Made by a program: the position numbers and the translations under genes. The notes beneath the pieces were generated by a model that saw only the letters and a program-made list of their open reading frames with translations, was not told the origin of the DNA and ran no database searches. Shown here piece by piece: positions 1 through 12,480 of a stretch of 64,000 nt of DNA; the first letter of the stretch is position 1, and every line of letters starts with the position of its first letter. Source of the DNA: Gnetum montanum (taxonomy: Eukaryota > Streptophyta > Gnetopsida > Gnetales > Gnetaceae); assembly GCA_015680685.1 (NCBI GenBank), contig MNCI01017890.1, positions 881,332 to 945,331 on the forward strand, read 5' to 3'.

Positions 1-560
1 TTAACTATGCTAGGCCAATGTAGTCATGCTCTTGGCCAATGTAGTCATGTCTAAGAACTATCTTGTTATGGGATTTGAGACTTTTCCAATGCTTGGTGAC
101 TACTAATTCTAGCTCCTATTTGCTAATTTTGCTTGTAGGGTTTCAAGGATTGATGCTCAACATAGATGGCCTAATGGGAAGTGGGAAAAGACAACATATC
201 CCATTTGACTATGCTAGGATAGCATAGTCAATCTCTAGGCTAGTGTAGTCACATGGAACAACAAGTTTTGACATGAGTTCTAAGGTCATTTGTAGCTCAG
301 TTGACATGGATGTTGACACTTGGTTTCCTAGCCTGATCTTGGGGTTTCATAGCATGGAATAAAGGATTGGGAAATGGGTTTTGGGAGTGAATGTGATTTG
401 GCATCAATTCCTAGGCTCCCAAGGGTCTAAACCCTAGCATAGTCAGGCCTAGAAGCCCAAAATTGCACTATAGTAAAGGTTTTCTTAGCTTGCGTATTAA
501 GCATCTAGTGGGGCCCACATGGAATTAACATGTTTGGATCTTATGGTTTCTCATCCATAC
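1..560 (+). repeat. Degenerate ~205-bp periodic repeat upstream of D1
   Basis: The phrase 'catagtca...ctaggc...gtagtcacatgg' and variants recurs near positions 13, 222 and 437, a spacing of about 205-215 bp. The spacing and the position just before a first exon match the ~185-bp array ahead of the second copy of the same gene (38580-41800). Only the end of the array is in the window. No coding potential is seen here. Confidence 0.45.
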
Positions 561-866
561 AATATTATCCTTCTTTTTAATTTGAATCCTTGAGTTCAGT
601 GGAGTTTGTGAATGTGAATTATGAAAACCAGGGTTTCAAGGTGGGCACTTAGGTTTAAGTTGGTTTTCTTATTTCAAATTTGTAAAAATCATCGTTGTTT
701 CCTACACATCATGTTGTTGTGCCCACGTTTGGAGCTCTATATGCTTGCTACTAGCACCATCTCCAATGTATTCATAGCTATTCTTACCTCAAGTGTTAGC
801 ATGGTCATCCTAGTGCTTCTAGAGTTCAAGGTTTTTTTAGTGTTCTCTACATAGGTTTTCTATACC

Positions 867-3639
867 ATGTCGAGAAGGAAGGCTCCTCCTAAGAACCCTA
901 ATTTGGAGGAGGTAGATGCAGTTGATCATGAGCTTTCCCAACTCCCACTTTTTAGGATTAGAGAAGGCTCAACCATTGTTTATCCTAGGTGCACAACCTC
1001 ATTTTTTTATTAGAGTTTATTCTGTTTATTCCATTTCTAGCCTAGAACCCCTACATTTTCTTGGATCTAGGCCTATGTTCTGGTCAAATTAGAATTTTTC
1101 AAAATACCACTATAGATTTAGGTTATGTTTACTAATTTTTGACATTATCTGAATTTTTGATTTTCTTTACATTATAGTACAAATGTTGTTTCCATGAACT
1201 CCATGGGTTTTCTACTTTTTTCCACCCAGAAAGCAATGCTATTTTTGAATTTTTTCATAAGGAATTGGCTAGGTAATTTACCTTTTTAAGGCTATGGAAT
1301 TATTGATTATTGTTTTCTAGTCAATTTGGTTTTTGAAGCACTTGAGTTTTCCTTATGGTTAATTTTTTATGGGTGTTTCCATTAGGCTGTGTCAAGTGGG
1401 TTTTTAGTTCTTGGCCATTTTTAGGTGTAAATTTGGTACTTTTTATACACTAGAAGGTTATGAATCTTTTGGTTTTATGGTTTGGATTTTTATTTCATTG
1501 TTCAAGGATTCCAATGCCTATGGAAGCATCAAATTTGGATGAATAGTTAGTTTCTGGTAAGTGTTTTTGTAAGCTCGTGCAAAATGGGGTCTTGTTCATG
1601 ACAACCATGGTTATACTAGTTTTGCAATTTTTTCTAAAAGAATAGTTAAGGATTTTTGCATTTTCTTATTTTGGAATTGTAGTTGATGGTTTAACAATTC
1701 CAACGGCTATGGAATCATTGAAATCAAATACGTGGTCAATTTTTTATGAATGTTTACTTTAATTGGTGTAGAATTAAGGTTTTATGGTTATTATGCATTT
1801 ACCCCTATGATGATGGGCAACGTTGAGACTTTGAAAAGTTTTTCCCATCAATGTCCCAAGTTCTTAGGGTTTTGTTGAAGTGTTGGGAAGGATCCCCAAG
1901 TGGTTTGAATCAAACAAATTTTTTTTTGATAATTTTTGTTAGTTGTTTACTATAGCCATTCCCTACAATTTTGGTGGTGTTGTTCCATTTTATGGAATTT
2001 TGGGTTATGGCCTTGAGTTGTGTTTATGTTTTTCTAAGAATTGAATTTAACATAAAAACCAAAATTTTAGTTCTACACTATCATTTTCATGTTTTCACTT
2101 TTAAACAATCATTTCCATGTTTTCGGTTGTAAATTGTTAATTCAACACTTTTGGTTTTAAACTATCATTTCTGTTCCATTCAAGTGTGAACTATTGCACT
2201 TGGTATTTTTGCCTAAGTGTTAATGTTCATGTTGAAGTGTTATAAGGGCTGCAAATGTTGGCATGAAAATTGTAATATTTTTGGTATTTTAAGATTATGA
2301 AGTTTTTGTTTTGGTTTACAACATTGTAACGGTTATGTGTTGGATGGTACAGGGTCTTTTTGAAGCCCATCATGATTGTTATTGAGTTGGTGGACCTCTT
2401 GTGCTATATCCATGTTTTGGAACCCAACAATCCACCTTTGGACATGGAATGGAAAAACCACTCTCTATGGATCAGGCTAGGAGCAAGGGAGTTCCTAACT
2501 TACCTATTAAAGAACTTCACTGTGATGATTTGGTCATACTTAGCATCCCATACAGTTGCCACTATCGTGGAAACCATTGTGCCTTGCTCTTCTAATATGA
2601 TCATCAAGTTCCTAGTTGAAAATCTTGAGGTTTGTGCAAAGGGTGAAAAAAATGATAACAAAACCATTATGGACACTCACAAATTATTGAAAATTTGGGA
2701 GATGCATAAATTTAGGTAGTATAACATTGATAACACCTTACTGGTTTGTCATCATGTGCGCACATTGTTTCAAAACCCACTAGCACCATCTACTGTATAG
2801 AGGGGTATGTGTAATCATTATAATTTGTTTTTAGTTTATCACTATTTCTCTTTTGTAATGCAATCAAGTTATAATGGTTTTTGTTGTTTCACTTACCTAT
2901 AGGTATAGGGTAAATGATCAAGGATTGATCAAGGGTGACAATCTTTTATACTTAGCCCAAACAGCAGTGGGGATTTTCACCAAAAGCCCAATAATAAGGC
3001 TTTAGGTGATGGACCAATTAAAGGATGAATTTGCTAATTACATCAAACATCATTTTAAGGCCTACTATAGGTGTCTAGCCAATGGGAAAATTCATAGTGG
3101 GTGGGAAAACCCATCTCATGATGTAAAAATGAACCCATCTTCTAGAGCTTCTATGATGATTATATCTTATGTGTAGTAAGTATTTTTGTTTGTTTATTTT
3201 GGTTATCCTTGTGCCAATGCTTTCCTAGTTATGTGGTTATTGAATTGTTTAGGGTTTTGATGCTTAAATGAATATACTAGTTTTGTTTTAATTTAGTTAT
3301 ATTTGTTATGCTTGGTTTTACATGATGCACCTATGTGAAGACTAACAAGTCATTTTTTTGTTATGTTGTAGGGGTTATGCCATTATTTGAAGTTACTATA
3401 ATTACTTTAGGATGCACTAAGGAGATATTAATTCTCAATTTCAATGAGGTGGAACCTACATAGTACTAGTTGGCTAATCAAGCATCTAAGGCTATTCAGG
3501 CAAGAATTGTTCATGTGGGATTGCTTAATATCTTCATGGCCCCAAGCTCAAACTTTCCCACTATAGAAATGGTGAACATCATTAACTCTTTTAACAAATG
3601 AGTCAAGAGGTTTCTCACACATGTTCATGATGTGATTGT
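867..3639 (+). pseudogene. D1: first copy of an unidentified multi-exon gene, truncated
   Basis: I do not recognise the family. The gene model comes from comparison with the second copy at 42072-47491. Exon 1 is 867-988 (ATG, then a basic, proline-containing start, MSRRKAPPKNP, with a GT donor at 989). Exon 2 is 2353-2804 (acceptor GTACAG, donor GTATGT) and holds a 119-residue open stretch with short hydrophobic segments (IELVDLLCYI) and tryptophans. Exon 3 is 2903-3175 (YRVNDQG near its start). Exon 4 starts at 3372 (HVGLLNIFMAPSSNFPTIEM) and is cut at 3640 by a gypsy LTR. The borders of exons 2, 3 and 4 coincide with those in the other copy. There are a few in-frame stops and at least one small indel near the end of exon 2, so this copy is dead. 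It could be a host gene fragment or cargo of a transposon; nothing in it resembles gag, RT, integrase or a known transposase. Confidence 0.6.
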
Positions 3640-5469
3640 TGTTGCGACCAAAATAGTTGATCACCGGAATGAAGATAGGAAAATTCGATGCACAACAATC
3701 CTCAACCTTGGATTCCTAGAGCCTTAATAAAAATTTGGGATCCAAGGTGTAGATCAACTAGGAACTTGGAGGATTTGCAAAATAGTGTAACAAAATGAAA
3801 TGAAAAAATTGGTAATAGATCTGAATAATGCATAAAAAATAAACATATATATACTGCACACAAAACCCAAAACTTAAAACTTTATTGAGAAAAAATAAAG
3901 AATATGTTAGAGAAATGTGTACAAATGGTGCTTGAATGAACAATAGGGGGGTTCACTTGGATGAGGGTTCAAGGTCCATTAAAGTCGATACTATCAACTC
4001 CACGATTTGAATGTGCTACCACTCTCAATGCTATTAAACCTCTAATGCTATAGTCTTAGATTTGTAACATTAGCTATGGTGGTGGTTGAGAAGTGTGAAA
4101 AATCTAAGCTACCCAAATTTTCTACATTGGAAGTTGGAAATATTAGGAGTGTAGTGTGGAGCTTAAAATAACAAAAATTCCAAAAGGGGGTTACAATATT
4201 ACAAGGTTTCCATGTTGGGTTCAAAAGAATACAAGTGTGGAAACTTGTAAAAACTCTTGAGTGCTTAAACATGCCTAAGTATGGAACTATGAACAATTTG
4301 TGTGAAAAAGTGTATGTATTCCAAGAGTTGTTGAAACATGTCAAAATATTACTAAACTATCTAAAGATTGTGGAACCTCTAAATGGTGTTTGAGACTATT
4401 TTTTATAGGTATTAGTCCGTGAATGAGATTACAAAATGGATATGATTTGGCTATAATTTGGTTGCACAATGGTTGAAAATTCACTACCAAATTGTTGCAA
4501 ATTTATGCCTCCTTCAAGTGAGATGGTTATCCAATTCTGGGATGGGTGGGGGGTTGGTGGGTTAAGATATATAGTAAGTGTCTTTCCACCATGGCCATAC
4601 CATTTACTATAAATAGTAATGGTAGCACACCTTCGACACTAGAGATGAATCTTCCACATTGAACTCTTCACCATGCTAGCTGAAGTGGCTGGTCAATGTT
4701 GGTGTGCATGAAGTGTTAAGATTTGGCTTTTGTGGCTTTCACACTAGGGGGATGCAATTTCCATGCTAGGAGTAGAACCTTCACACTAGGGAGAGAGGGG
4801 GGGGGGGGGGGGGGGGGNNNNNNNNNNNNNNNNNNNNNNNNNNNNNNNNNNNNNNNNNNNNNNNNNNNNNNNNNNNNNNNNNNNNNNNNNNNNNNNNNNN
4901 NNNNNNNNNNNNNNNNNNNNNNNNNNNNNNNNNNNNNNNNNNNNNNNNNNNNNNNNNNNNNNNNNNNNGGGGTGGAGAACTTCCATGCTAAGGAGGGAAG
5001 GTTTCTAAGCTAAGCATGTAGCCTTCACACTTAGGAGGGGGTTGGAAAATTTTCCAAGCTAAGAAATAGTTCCTCACCTCTCCACATGAGAGGGTGGGAA
5101 ATGGGGGTGAGCAGCGGGAAGGGGATAAGGTGAGATCTTCCCGCTTGCAAGTTTTTCCAACGTAAAAAATGTATACACCCCATAAAACTCATTAAATTAC
5201 CATTTTTGACATTCCAACAGGCATTTTTAACCACACCAAGCTTAAATATAGACACTAGGTGATTTTTTCACTTGGGCAATGAGGCTTTGACCATTCATGA
5301 GGTATTTTTTTAGCTCNGTATTTTTCAGCCCCAAAAGTATAAATTATGTGAAATTTCCCATTGTGGGTTATAGTCTTCACATTTACAATGAAGTTTTACC
5401 TTGATTTTCATGGGGTGAAAGCTACATGATGAAAATGAGCTATAACATGCAAATTTTTGTGGTGTCTCA
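3640..5469 (-). repeat. 3' LTR of a G1-family (Tat-like) gypsy element
   Basis: Begins TGTTGCGACC and ends GTGTCTCA in plus-strand reading. It aligns along its length with the LTRs at 32574-34139 and 53166-54764. The adjoining internal side (5470 on) reads AAAGAGGGACC on the minus strand, a polypurine tract, so this is the 3' LTR of a minus-strand element. It lies directly against exon 4 of D1, so the element inserted into that gene. The 5' LTR of this copy is not in the window. Confidence 0.85.
4818..4968. other. Assembly gap (151 N) after a poly-G run
   Basis: A run of N follows an uninterrupted stretch of G inside the G-rich part of the LTR. A further single N is at 5317. Confidence 0.98.
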
Positions 5470-8270
5470 ATGGTCCCTCTTTGTTGGTATCTAGAGTATT
5501 CACCCAAGAGGCACTGACAAAGACTACAAAACATCACTACATATTATAATGCTATAATGCATTTAGGCAACATGAAAATTAGGGTATCCAAGTCACTAAA
5601 GTTGCTAGTTTAAGCTAGTGGTGGGCCATGGTACTAGCTTAAGGCCATGGTAGATGGTGTTTCCAGTTTAAGGTCATAGCAGACTATTGAAAGTAGGCTC
5701 ACTTACTAATGATTGTTGGCTACATGTAGTATGGATTTAGATAGGATTGATTTATTGGATTGGCCAACCCATTTCCATCCATGTTAGTTATTCTGAATCC
5801 ACTTTTCCCATAGGCTCTAGTATGAAGGAAGGGCCCTTCCCAGTTGGCTGAGAATTTGTCTACATGCTCATGAATAGTTTGAGAAGCATGTCACCTTGTT
5901 TGATCTTGCACATTATCAAGTTATGGTGATGTTGTTGCTTCTACCTCTCTTGATGGTGTTTGATGTAAGCAAGCGCTTACATACATTGCTCCTCCATAGA
6001 GTCCAAGGCTACTATCCACAACTCCTTATTGTGCTAATCATTGATGAAGTTGGTCAAGGTTAGTTGGAGCAATGGCACCTACAATTCAAGAGGTAAAAAA
6101 AATTTAGAAACATAAACTAGGCTATGAGGGGTCATACTGGTTGCCATGTGATAGGTCATTCTATATGACCATAGTGCATGGACAAGCCTCTCATGCCATT
6201 TGCGCTTACTGTTATTGAGCATCTTCTTGAGTAAGTTGATGATGGCCTTCTTGATTGCTTTTGCCTATCCACTAGTTTGAGGGTAATAAGGTGATGGGAA
6301 AGAATGCTTAATTCTTAGGTCATGATAGAAATGTTTTGTTTCTTGGCTACTAAATTGTGGTCCATTGTTTGTAACTATGGTCATGGGTATGCAAAAATGG
6401 GCTACAATGTTATCTAGGATGAATTTGTAGACTTGCTCAAATGTGCTCTTCCTTAGGGGAATAGCCTCAACCCACTTTGTAAAGTATTCAGTTGTGGTGA
6501 TGATTAAGCTATGCCTTATGGAAGTCTTAGCTGTTATAAGTCCAATGATATCCTACCCCCATCATTGAAACAACCATGTTATTTGAGTGATATGCAACTG
6601 AATTGTGGTACATATAAAAGGTTGCTATATCTTTGGCATGTATCACATTGCTTAACCTTCTATAGGAAGTCATTTTTCATATAGGGCCAATAGTAGCCTA
6701 ATTGTCTAATTTTAGCAATCATAGCTCTTAGTCCTCTATGTCCTCCACAAACACCTTTGTGAACCTCCTCTAGGACTATTCTAGCTTTGGCTTTACCTAA
6801 GCACTTTAGGAGTATGCCATCATAGGTTCATCAACATAGTGTTTTATCACCTACGATTACATACTACTTGATCACTTGTGCACAACATCCTTTTGAGTAG
6901 TAGTCAAGCCTTATGAGGATTTTCCATGGATAAGGAAAAATTTGATATCATCGTACCACTCCTTGGAAGGAGTAGTATGAATGATGATCACAAAGGTATC
7001 CTCAATGTTATGTTTGATGGAAGTAGCATCGTCCATAGTTATGGTGGAAAACTTACTAATAACATTTGGTATCACATTAAGGGCTATCATTGCAATTGCA
7101 TCAACTACAACGTTCTTATTTTGGGGTATGTGTTGGACATCAATATCTATGAATTATTATAACAATTGCTTCCCTAGGTCATAGCAAGGTTATAAATGTT
7201 TAGCTTTACATGCATAGACTTTGGTTACTTTGTTAATCACAAGTTTTAAATAGCCTTTGATCACTAAGCATCTAATTCCTAGGTCATGAACTACCATCAT
7301 CCCTCTAGTCAAACCCTCATACTCTACTATGTTGCTGGTACATGGGAATCCACAATGATAGTCAAAGGGTCAGATCTCATTAGATGAAAATGTTATGATG
7401 GCAGTAGCATTGGTGTCATGGGTAATTGAAGCTTCATCAGAGTGCATAAATGCCTCATAATCCTTGGACACTTGGCTAACTATGTTAATGTGTTCATCAA
7501 GGAATTTGAGATTTATGGCTACTTGGTCATCAACAGGCAAAATTGTAAGATGTACGGCTATATCTTGAACCTTTGTTGGGATTGAAAGAAATAATGAAGG
7601 TCAAAATTCATGGCTATGGCTCTCCATTGGGCTATATGGCTACCTTTGTAAATGTTGGTCGTTATGGCTTTCCATTGAGCTATATGACTACCTTTATGAA
7701 TGTTGGTCATTATGGCTTTGATTATGTTATCCATGCAAATAATGTTGACTTGAATTTTGAAGAGGTAGTGTCTCCACTTCTTCAAAGAGAAGACTAGCAC
7801 TAGACACTTCAGTGTATCAAGCCTCATGGGCAACTAATGCATAGCTAAGATAGTACACTAGTATTTCTACTCCATCATCACATTTCTAACATAGTAGAGA
7901 GGCAATGGATATATTAGAGATGGCAAAGTATATGTAAAATGGTTTACCCTCTTGTGGAGGATAGATTGTTGATAGTTGTGTCAATTATTTCTTAAGGTTT
8001 TTGAAGGCCTCTTGCCATGAAGTCATCCACTCATAGTGAACTCCTTTCTTAAGCAAGTGTTGCATGGATTGTAGCTTATTTGTAAGCCTAGCGATAAACC
8101 TACAAATAAACTATAATCTTCCTTATAATCCTTGAATCTCTTTAAGATTGGTAGGTGCCACCAATTTAGATATGACCTTGACAATATTAGGATTGACATG
8201 AATCCTTGCTTTAGATACACCAAAGCCAAGCATCTTACCAGTCTTGACATTGAAGACACACTTCTTATGT
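5470..8270 (-). pseudogene. Decayed gypsy pol: RT end, RNase H and integrase (G1 family)
   Basis: Minus-strand remnants in the order expected of Ty3/gypsy pol. The integrase core lies near 6190-6400: TNNGPQFSS replaces the usual TDNGPQFSS, so the second catalytic Asp reads Asn, and the PYYPQ..G*AKA block follows with the catalytic Glu changed to Lys and a stop in place of Gln. RNase H remnants lie near 6950-7360. An RT connection block (LVFSLKKWRHYLF, near 7740-7800) and the end of the RT (CHP/LGF region, 8020-8270) lie further upstream in the element. It matches the better-preserved copy at 34480-37900, which continues past the point where this one stops near 8270. The break means the 5' half of the element is lost. 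Catalytically dead. Confidence 0.8.
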
Positions 8271-9167
8271 TAATGGTACCCTTTTTGGTGGAGGTAGCAC
8301 TCACAATGGAATAGGCTAACATGTGATTGCTAGCTAGAGGGTGTATGAAGTAAGATTGTGAAGGAAAGGATAGGAGAAACTAAGGGATGTGTAGGATAAA
8401 GGATTACAATGGTGCATGCTAATAGTGGGACATAGGAAATGTAGTGATAATGGTACATGTGAAGGGATGTACAAGATGAAGATGATGGTAGTTGTTGTGT
8501 AGAATGATAGAAGGGAACTTACAAGAGTTGATATGTAGGATATAGAATGATATGAGGTAGGTGAGTAGTGAAATCTATTGAATAGTGTGCCAAGAGTGGT
8601 AGAAAAGAAGGAAGAGTATAGACCAATATGACATTGTGTAGGAATCATATAAGTAAGGAATCAGAGTGTAGAGGCATGCATAGTAAGAGATACAAGGGCT
8701 TCACTAGAGGAAGAATTTTTAGGATTTGTATGGAAAATATTTTTACATGGACATGGATTAAAAAATGATGTGAGGAAGTTTTGGAGACCTACATAGCTCT
8801 TGTGCAAGCCAATGCAACTTGCACTTAGGCAGGCATGAGTCTTATGCATGTTGTTGTAGGTGCTAGGAAGAGGATTTTTGCAAGTGTATATGGCTTAAAA
8901 ATAATGGTCATGGTGAGTGTGATGAAAGAGGTACAATGGGGTAAGGATGTTAAGTAGAAATGATAAAGAGATGATGGATGGAATTGTGGAAGAAATGTAA
9001 GGGTAATAAATGGTGCATGGGAGAGCATAGTGTTGTCCCATGGTTGTGGCTAGTGGTGGAGAGCTCTTTGTAAAATTGAGCAAAGAGTAGGGATTTGGAT
9101 TGCATCATGAGTGAAAAATGATAATATGGATAAGAAAGAAGGATTATGTTGTATGACATGCTCATGG
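8271..9167. other. No gene seen; purine-rich, C-poor plus strand
   Basis: The plus strand is strongly biased to G and A and poor in C. This makes long open frames on the minus strand rich in Ser, His, Leu and Thr; they look like products of base composition, not genes. It has no counterpart elsewhere in the window. Confidence 0.5.
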
Positions 9168-10275
9168 TGTTGATATTTTGGTATGTCAAAACCTTAAGAA
9201 AAATGGAGAACAAAGAATGTTTACTATGGATGATGTCTTTACAAGACATGAACAAGAGCTCCACATAAGGACTAAGGACTCAGGGAAAATAAGATCTACA
9301 ATGAGTTGACAAAGTGAAGATCTTATGATCTAACATGAAAACATGAATGAATATGGACTGAAACCTAAGACTAAAAACCAAATGAATATGCTTAAGGATT
9401 GGAAAGAAGCCAAATTAACAAGACAAAAAATCAAGAACCAGAGTTCAAAGAGTTAAGGAGACATCTCCAAGAAATAGTAGACATCTCTACCAAAAGGAAA
9501 GAAAACATAGGTAGGCATCTCTTAGAAATATTAGATATCTCCATATGAAAGTAGACATCTTCCTAGACATGTCCCACTTCAAAACAAGACGTTTTTCCAT
9601 AATTGAGGAAGATCTCTAGTAGACATTCCAACTTTGAAGTAGATGCCTACACTAGCTATTTTTTAGTAGTTGCACAAATTTTGAGGCATTTTCAAAACTT
9701 TTGAAGCTATAAGAAGGCATCAAATTCTTGGAAATTTTGTAAGCACTATTCACATCCAAGTAATCAGTATCATATCTATGTTCTTGTACTCTTTTCTATC
9801 ATTTTCACATCATTTTCTAGGTTGTAATTGTTAATTGTAGTCCTTGTGTCTTTTCTTTTTCTTGTTTCCATGTGGAGTTTATGTGCTTCTTGCAAGAAGG
9901 CATTTGTATTGAGCTTATCGAGATCCTTTGGGATTGAGTGATTTTGTAGCATCAGAACACTCTATAGTAGAGCTCAATTTTGTAAAGGTTGTGGGATCAT
10001 TGAAACCACATTTTGAGCTTGTTAGGACCTTGAGGGGTTTAGTGGTTTTATAGTGATGAAACACTCTAGTGCAAAGCTTAGTGCTTGTACAAGGTATGGT
10101 ACCCTTCAAACCACATTTGATCGAGAAACAAAGTCTAAAGATATGCATGGATATTACCCTACAAGTGTGAAATTACCCAAGTTGGGGAACCATGTAAAAT
10201 TTTGTATGTTTTGTGGTAGTACAATTTTAATTGGGAACATATTCGTCCCCCTTCTAAGTTCTTGATCCTCACACA
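9168..10275 (+). repeat. Solo LTR of a SIRE/Maximus-like copia family
   Basis: Starts TGTTGATATTTTGGTATG and ends near CTCACACA. It aligns with the LTRs at 15582-16830 (+), 27574-28691 (-) and 55285-56406 (-). The second half has the shared block 'aagttggggaaccatg' and two 'acactcta...gagctcaa' repeats (about 9950-10100). No primer site, polypurine tract or copia coding sequence adjoins it, so it appears to be a solo LTR. An AGACATCT octamer cluster lies at 9459-9600. The right-hand boundary is good to a few bases only. Confidence 0.75.
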
Positions 10276-10849
10276 GGGCATGTGGGTTTTATTAAGTTTT
10301 ATAATGTTTAGATCACCAAGTCTAAGACATTAAAAATATTTTGATGACTATTAGAAACAAAGATAAATACATATCATAGATATAATATAATCCATGGTGT
10401 TATATATATTATATCGAAAATATAAAAAAATAATGTAATAAAGGATAATAGTGTTAAATTAAGAGTCTCAATTACTGTATTGTACTATACACATACTTGG
10501 AAAAAACCAAAGTCAACACTTATATATATGTAAAGGAATAGTCATGTTTAAAGAGTGAATAGACATAACAAAAAATTAACATTATTTGAGAAACATAATA
10601 CATTTAATTATTCATAAATAACTCTAAACTTCAAGTTGTATAAGATAAATACTATATATGGTGTTGTACACCTGTTATACCTACTTTTTCAGTTTGATTC
10701 AAATCAAGATTATGTAAATTTGATGTTATTCCATGAGAATTTAAGCACCAAATATTCCTATATACACCATGATCAAGACTCTTCTCAACTCTTAGGAGTC
10801 TTTGGGGTCCATTTGGATCCATAATCTACCTTATGAACTTGATTTTTGA
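10276..10849. other. AT-rich DNA, nothing recognised
   Basis: Contains runs of 'tatata'. The open frame at 10636-10824 has no recognisable motif and I do not support it as a gene. Confidence 0.4.
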
Positions 10850-12480
10850 TGACCTATAAAAAACATCAAAATAAAATTTTTTCTAAGTGTTGGAGTTGAT
10901 TCAAATGTCAAATTGAGTTTCTTTCAATATGGCAAAATAAAATGCCTCAAAAATAGCATTGTAAGATATATTTCTAGCTTTTAGAGACCTCTGGAAATCA
11001 TTTAGGGTCATATCCCAACTTCTTGATGTTAATTTTGATGACTTTGGAAAAATTTTGAAAAACATTCAAAAATTTTTCTATGTTGCTGATGCTAACGTAG
11101 ACATCAACCTCAATGTTAGCATTAGTGCTAGGATCACTATCACTAGGATTCTTGAATCTCACAAAAACTACATTCTAACATATGTAATAAATTCTTAAGG
11201 CTAGGATGACTCATTGACAATAATTTTAGTACTCTAGGCTCCTAGAATAAGCACTTGCTTGCAAGTTTTTTAAGACTTGGAAAACTAAAAGTTTTGGCTA
11301 ATTTTGTAACACCAGCAAGATTAGAGCTTATTTTTGTTCCTTCAAATCATCTCATACATCAATCTTGTAGTATTCCATAGGGATATGAGCCTCTTGCCTT
11401 TTCAAAATTACCATTTTGACTCATCCTAGGGTTAGTTTTAGCCTTTCAAAAGGTAGAATTTTTGGCCTCAAAAAATATAAATTTTTTTAAAGTCTAATAT
11501 TAATGCTGACATTAGCATTAGTGTCAACATCACCACTAATAAGACCCCAATGTCAATGTTATATTGCATCAATTAACACTTGGTATCCCTAAAAAATCCT
11601 TAATGATATTCCAAGACCCAAGCGAGATTTCGAGGAACTTCAAAATCTAGCTTAGATGAAGCAGTTCAAATTCTTTTTAAGTATGAGCTTAATGGTTGCT
11701 AGAACTTGCAAAATGACATCATTGAACTCTAATATTAGCATTTTGGTCCTTTCTTTGAATTTTACATCCCTCATCATTGCCTTGACATAATCCTGGCTTA
11801 TTTTGGTGATGGTTCAAGCACCTTTAATGTTATGTAGTAAAATTTGAAAAAATTTAGAAAATTTTACTAAGGGTCTAGCTAACACTAATATTGACGTCAA
11901 AATCAATATCAACATTGAAATTTTTGGCTTTGGAATCATCCATTATCAATCATTAAACTTAGCGTTTAATGTTCTCCTCTTACCTCCTACCTTCCTTGGC
12001 ATCATTCAACATTAGTTTGGGGATAAATAAAGCCATGGAAGTTCATTTTTAGTACTTTGGAAAATTTTAAAAAATTTAGCTAAGTGCTAGTAATGTTGAT
12101 GATAATGTCAACATCACCTTTATATGTTGTTATGCTTGCTAAGACCAAAGACTAGACTTTCTATTTTTGAACTTAGTGACAAATTACACATAACTTTGAG
12201 TTTGATTTTAGCAACATTAAGTTAAAATTTGGAAAATTTTGGCCTACAAATATGAGCTCAAAACAAAAATTTGACCCCATTTATTGATATTTAAGAGCAT
12301 TTGTTAGATTTCAAAAGATTAAGTGCATGAGTGCTTGTTACCATCATAGGACTTGCATGCTCTATGGTCACCTTCTACACCCTTGGCATAACTTCTAGAG
12401 AAGAATTCTTAGGCTTTCATAGTACTTCTCAAAGTTATAATTTTTTCGCTCCAATGTCAATGTTGGGACCCTTAGTCAAA
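10850..12480 (+). repeat. Degenerate ~205-bp tandem repeat with a short dyad
   Basis: A module of the form 'ttggaaaattt...aaatttt...gctaatgttgatgtcaacatc' recurs near 11041, 11455, 11850 and 12055, with weaker copies near 11240, 11725 and 12225; the distances are near multiples of 205 bp. Several units hold a small inverted repeat, for example TAATGCT-6 nt-AGCATTA near 11505 and TGCTAAC...GTTAGCA near 11091. No coding capacity is seen. Probably an old tandem array or the spacer of a repeat family. Confidence 0.45.

Noticed and set aside
621-854. 77-residue open frame upstream of D1 exon 1 as a gene
   Set aside because: No motif, no counterpart before exon 1 of D2, and composition typical of AT-rich repeats; the D1 start at 867 is supported by the other copy.
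8334-9264. Several overlapping minus-strand frames rich in Ser, His and Thr as secreted or membrane proteins
   Set aside because: They overlap one another in different frames across a C-poor purine-rich strand, which explains both their openness and composition.
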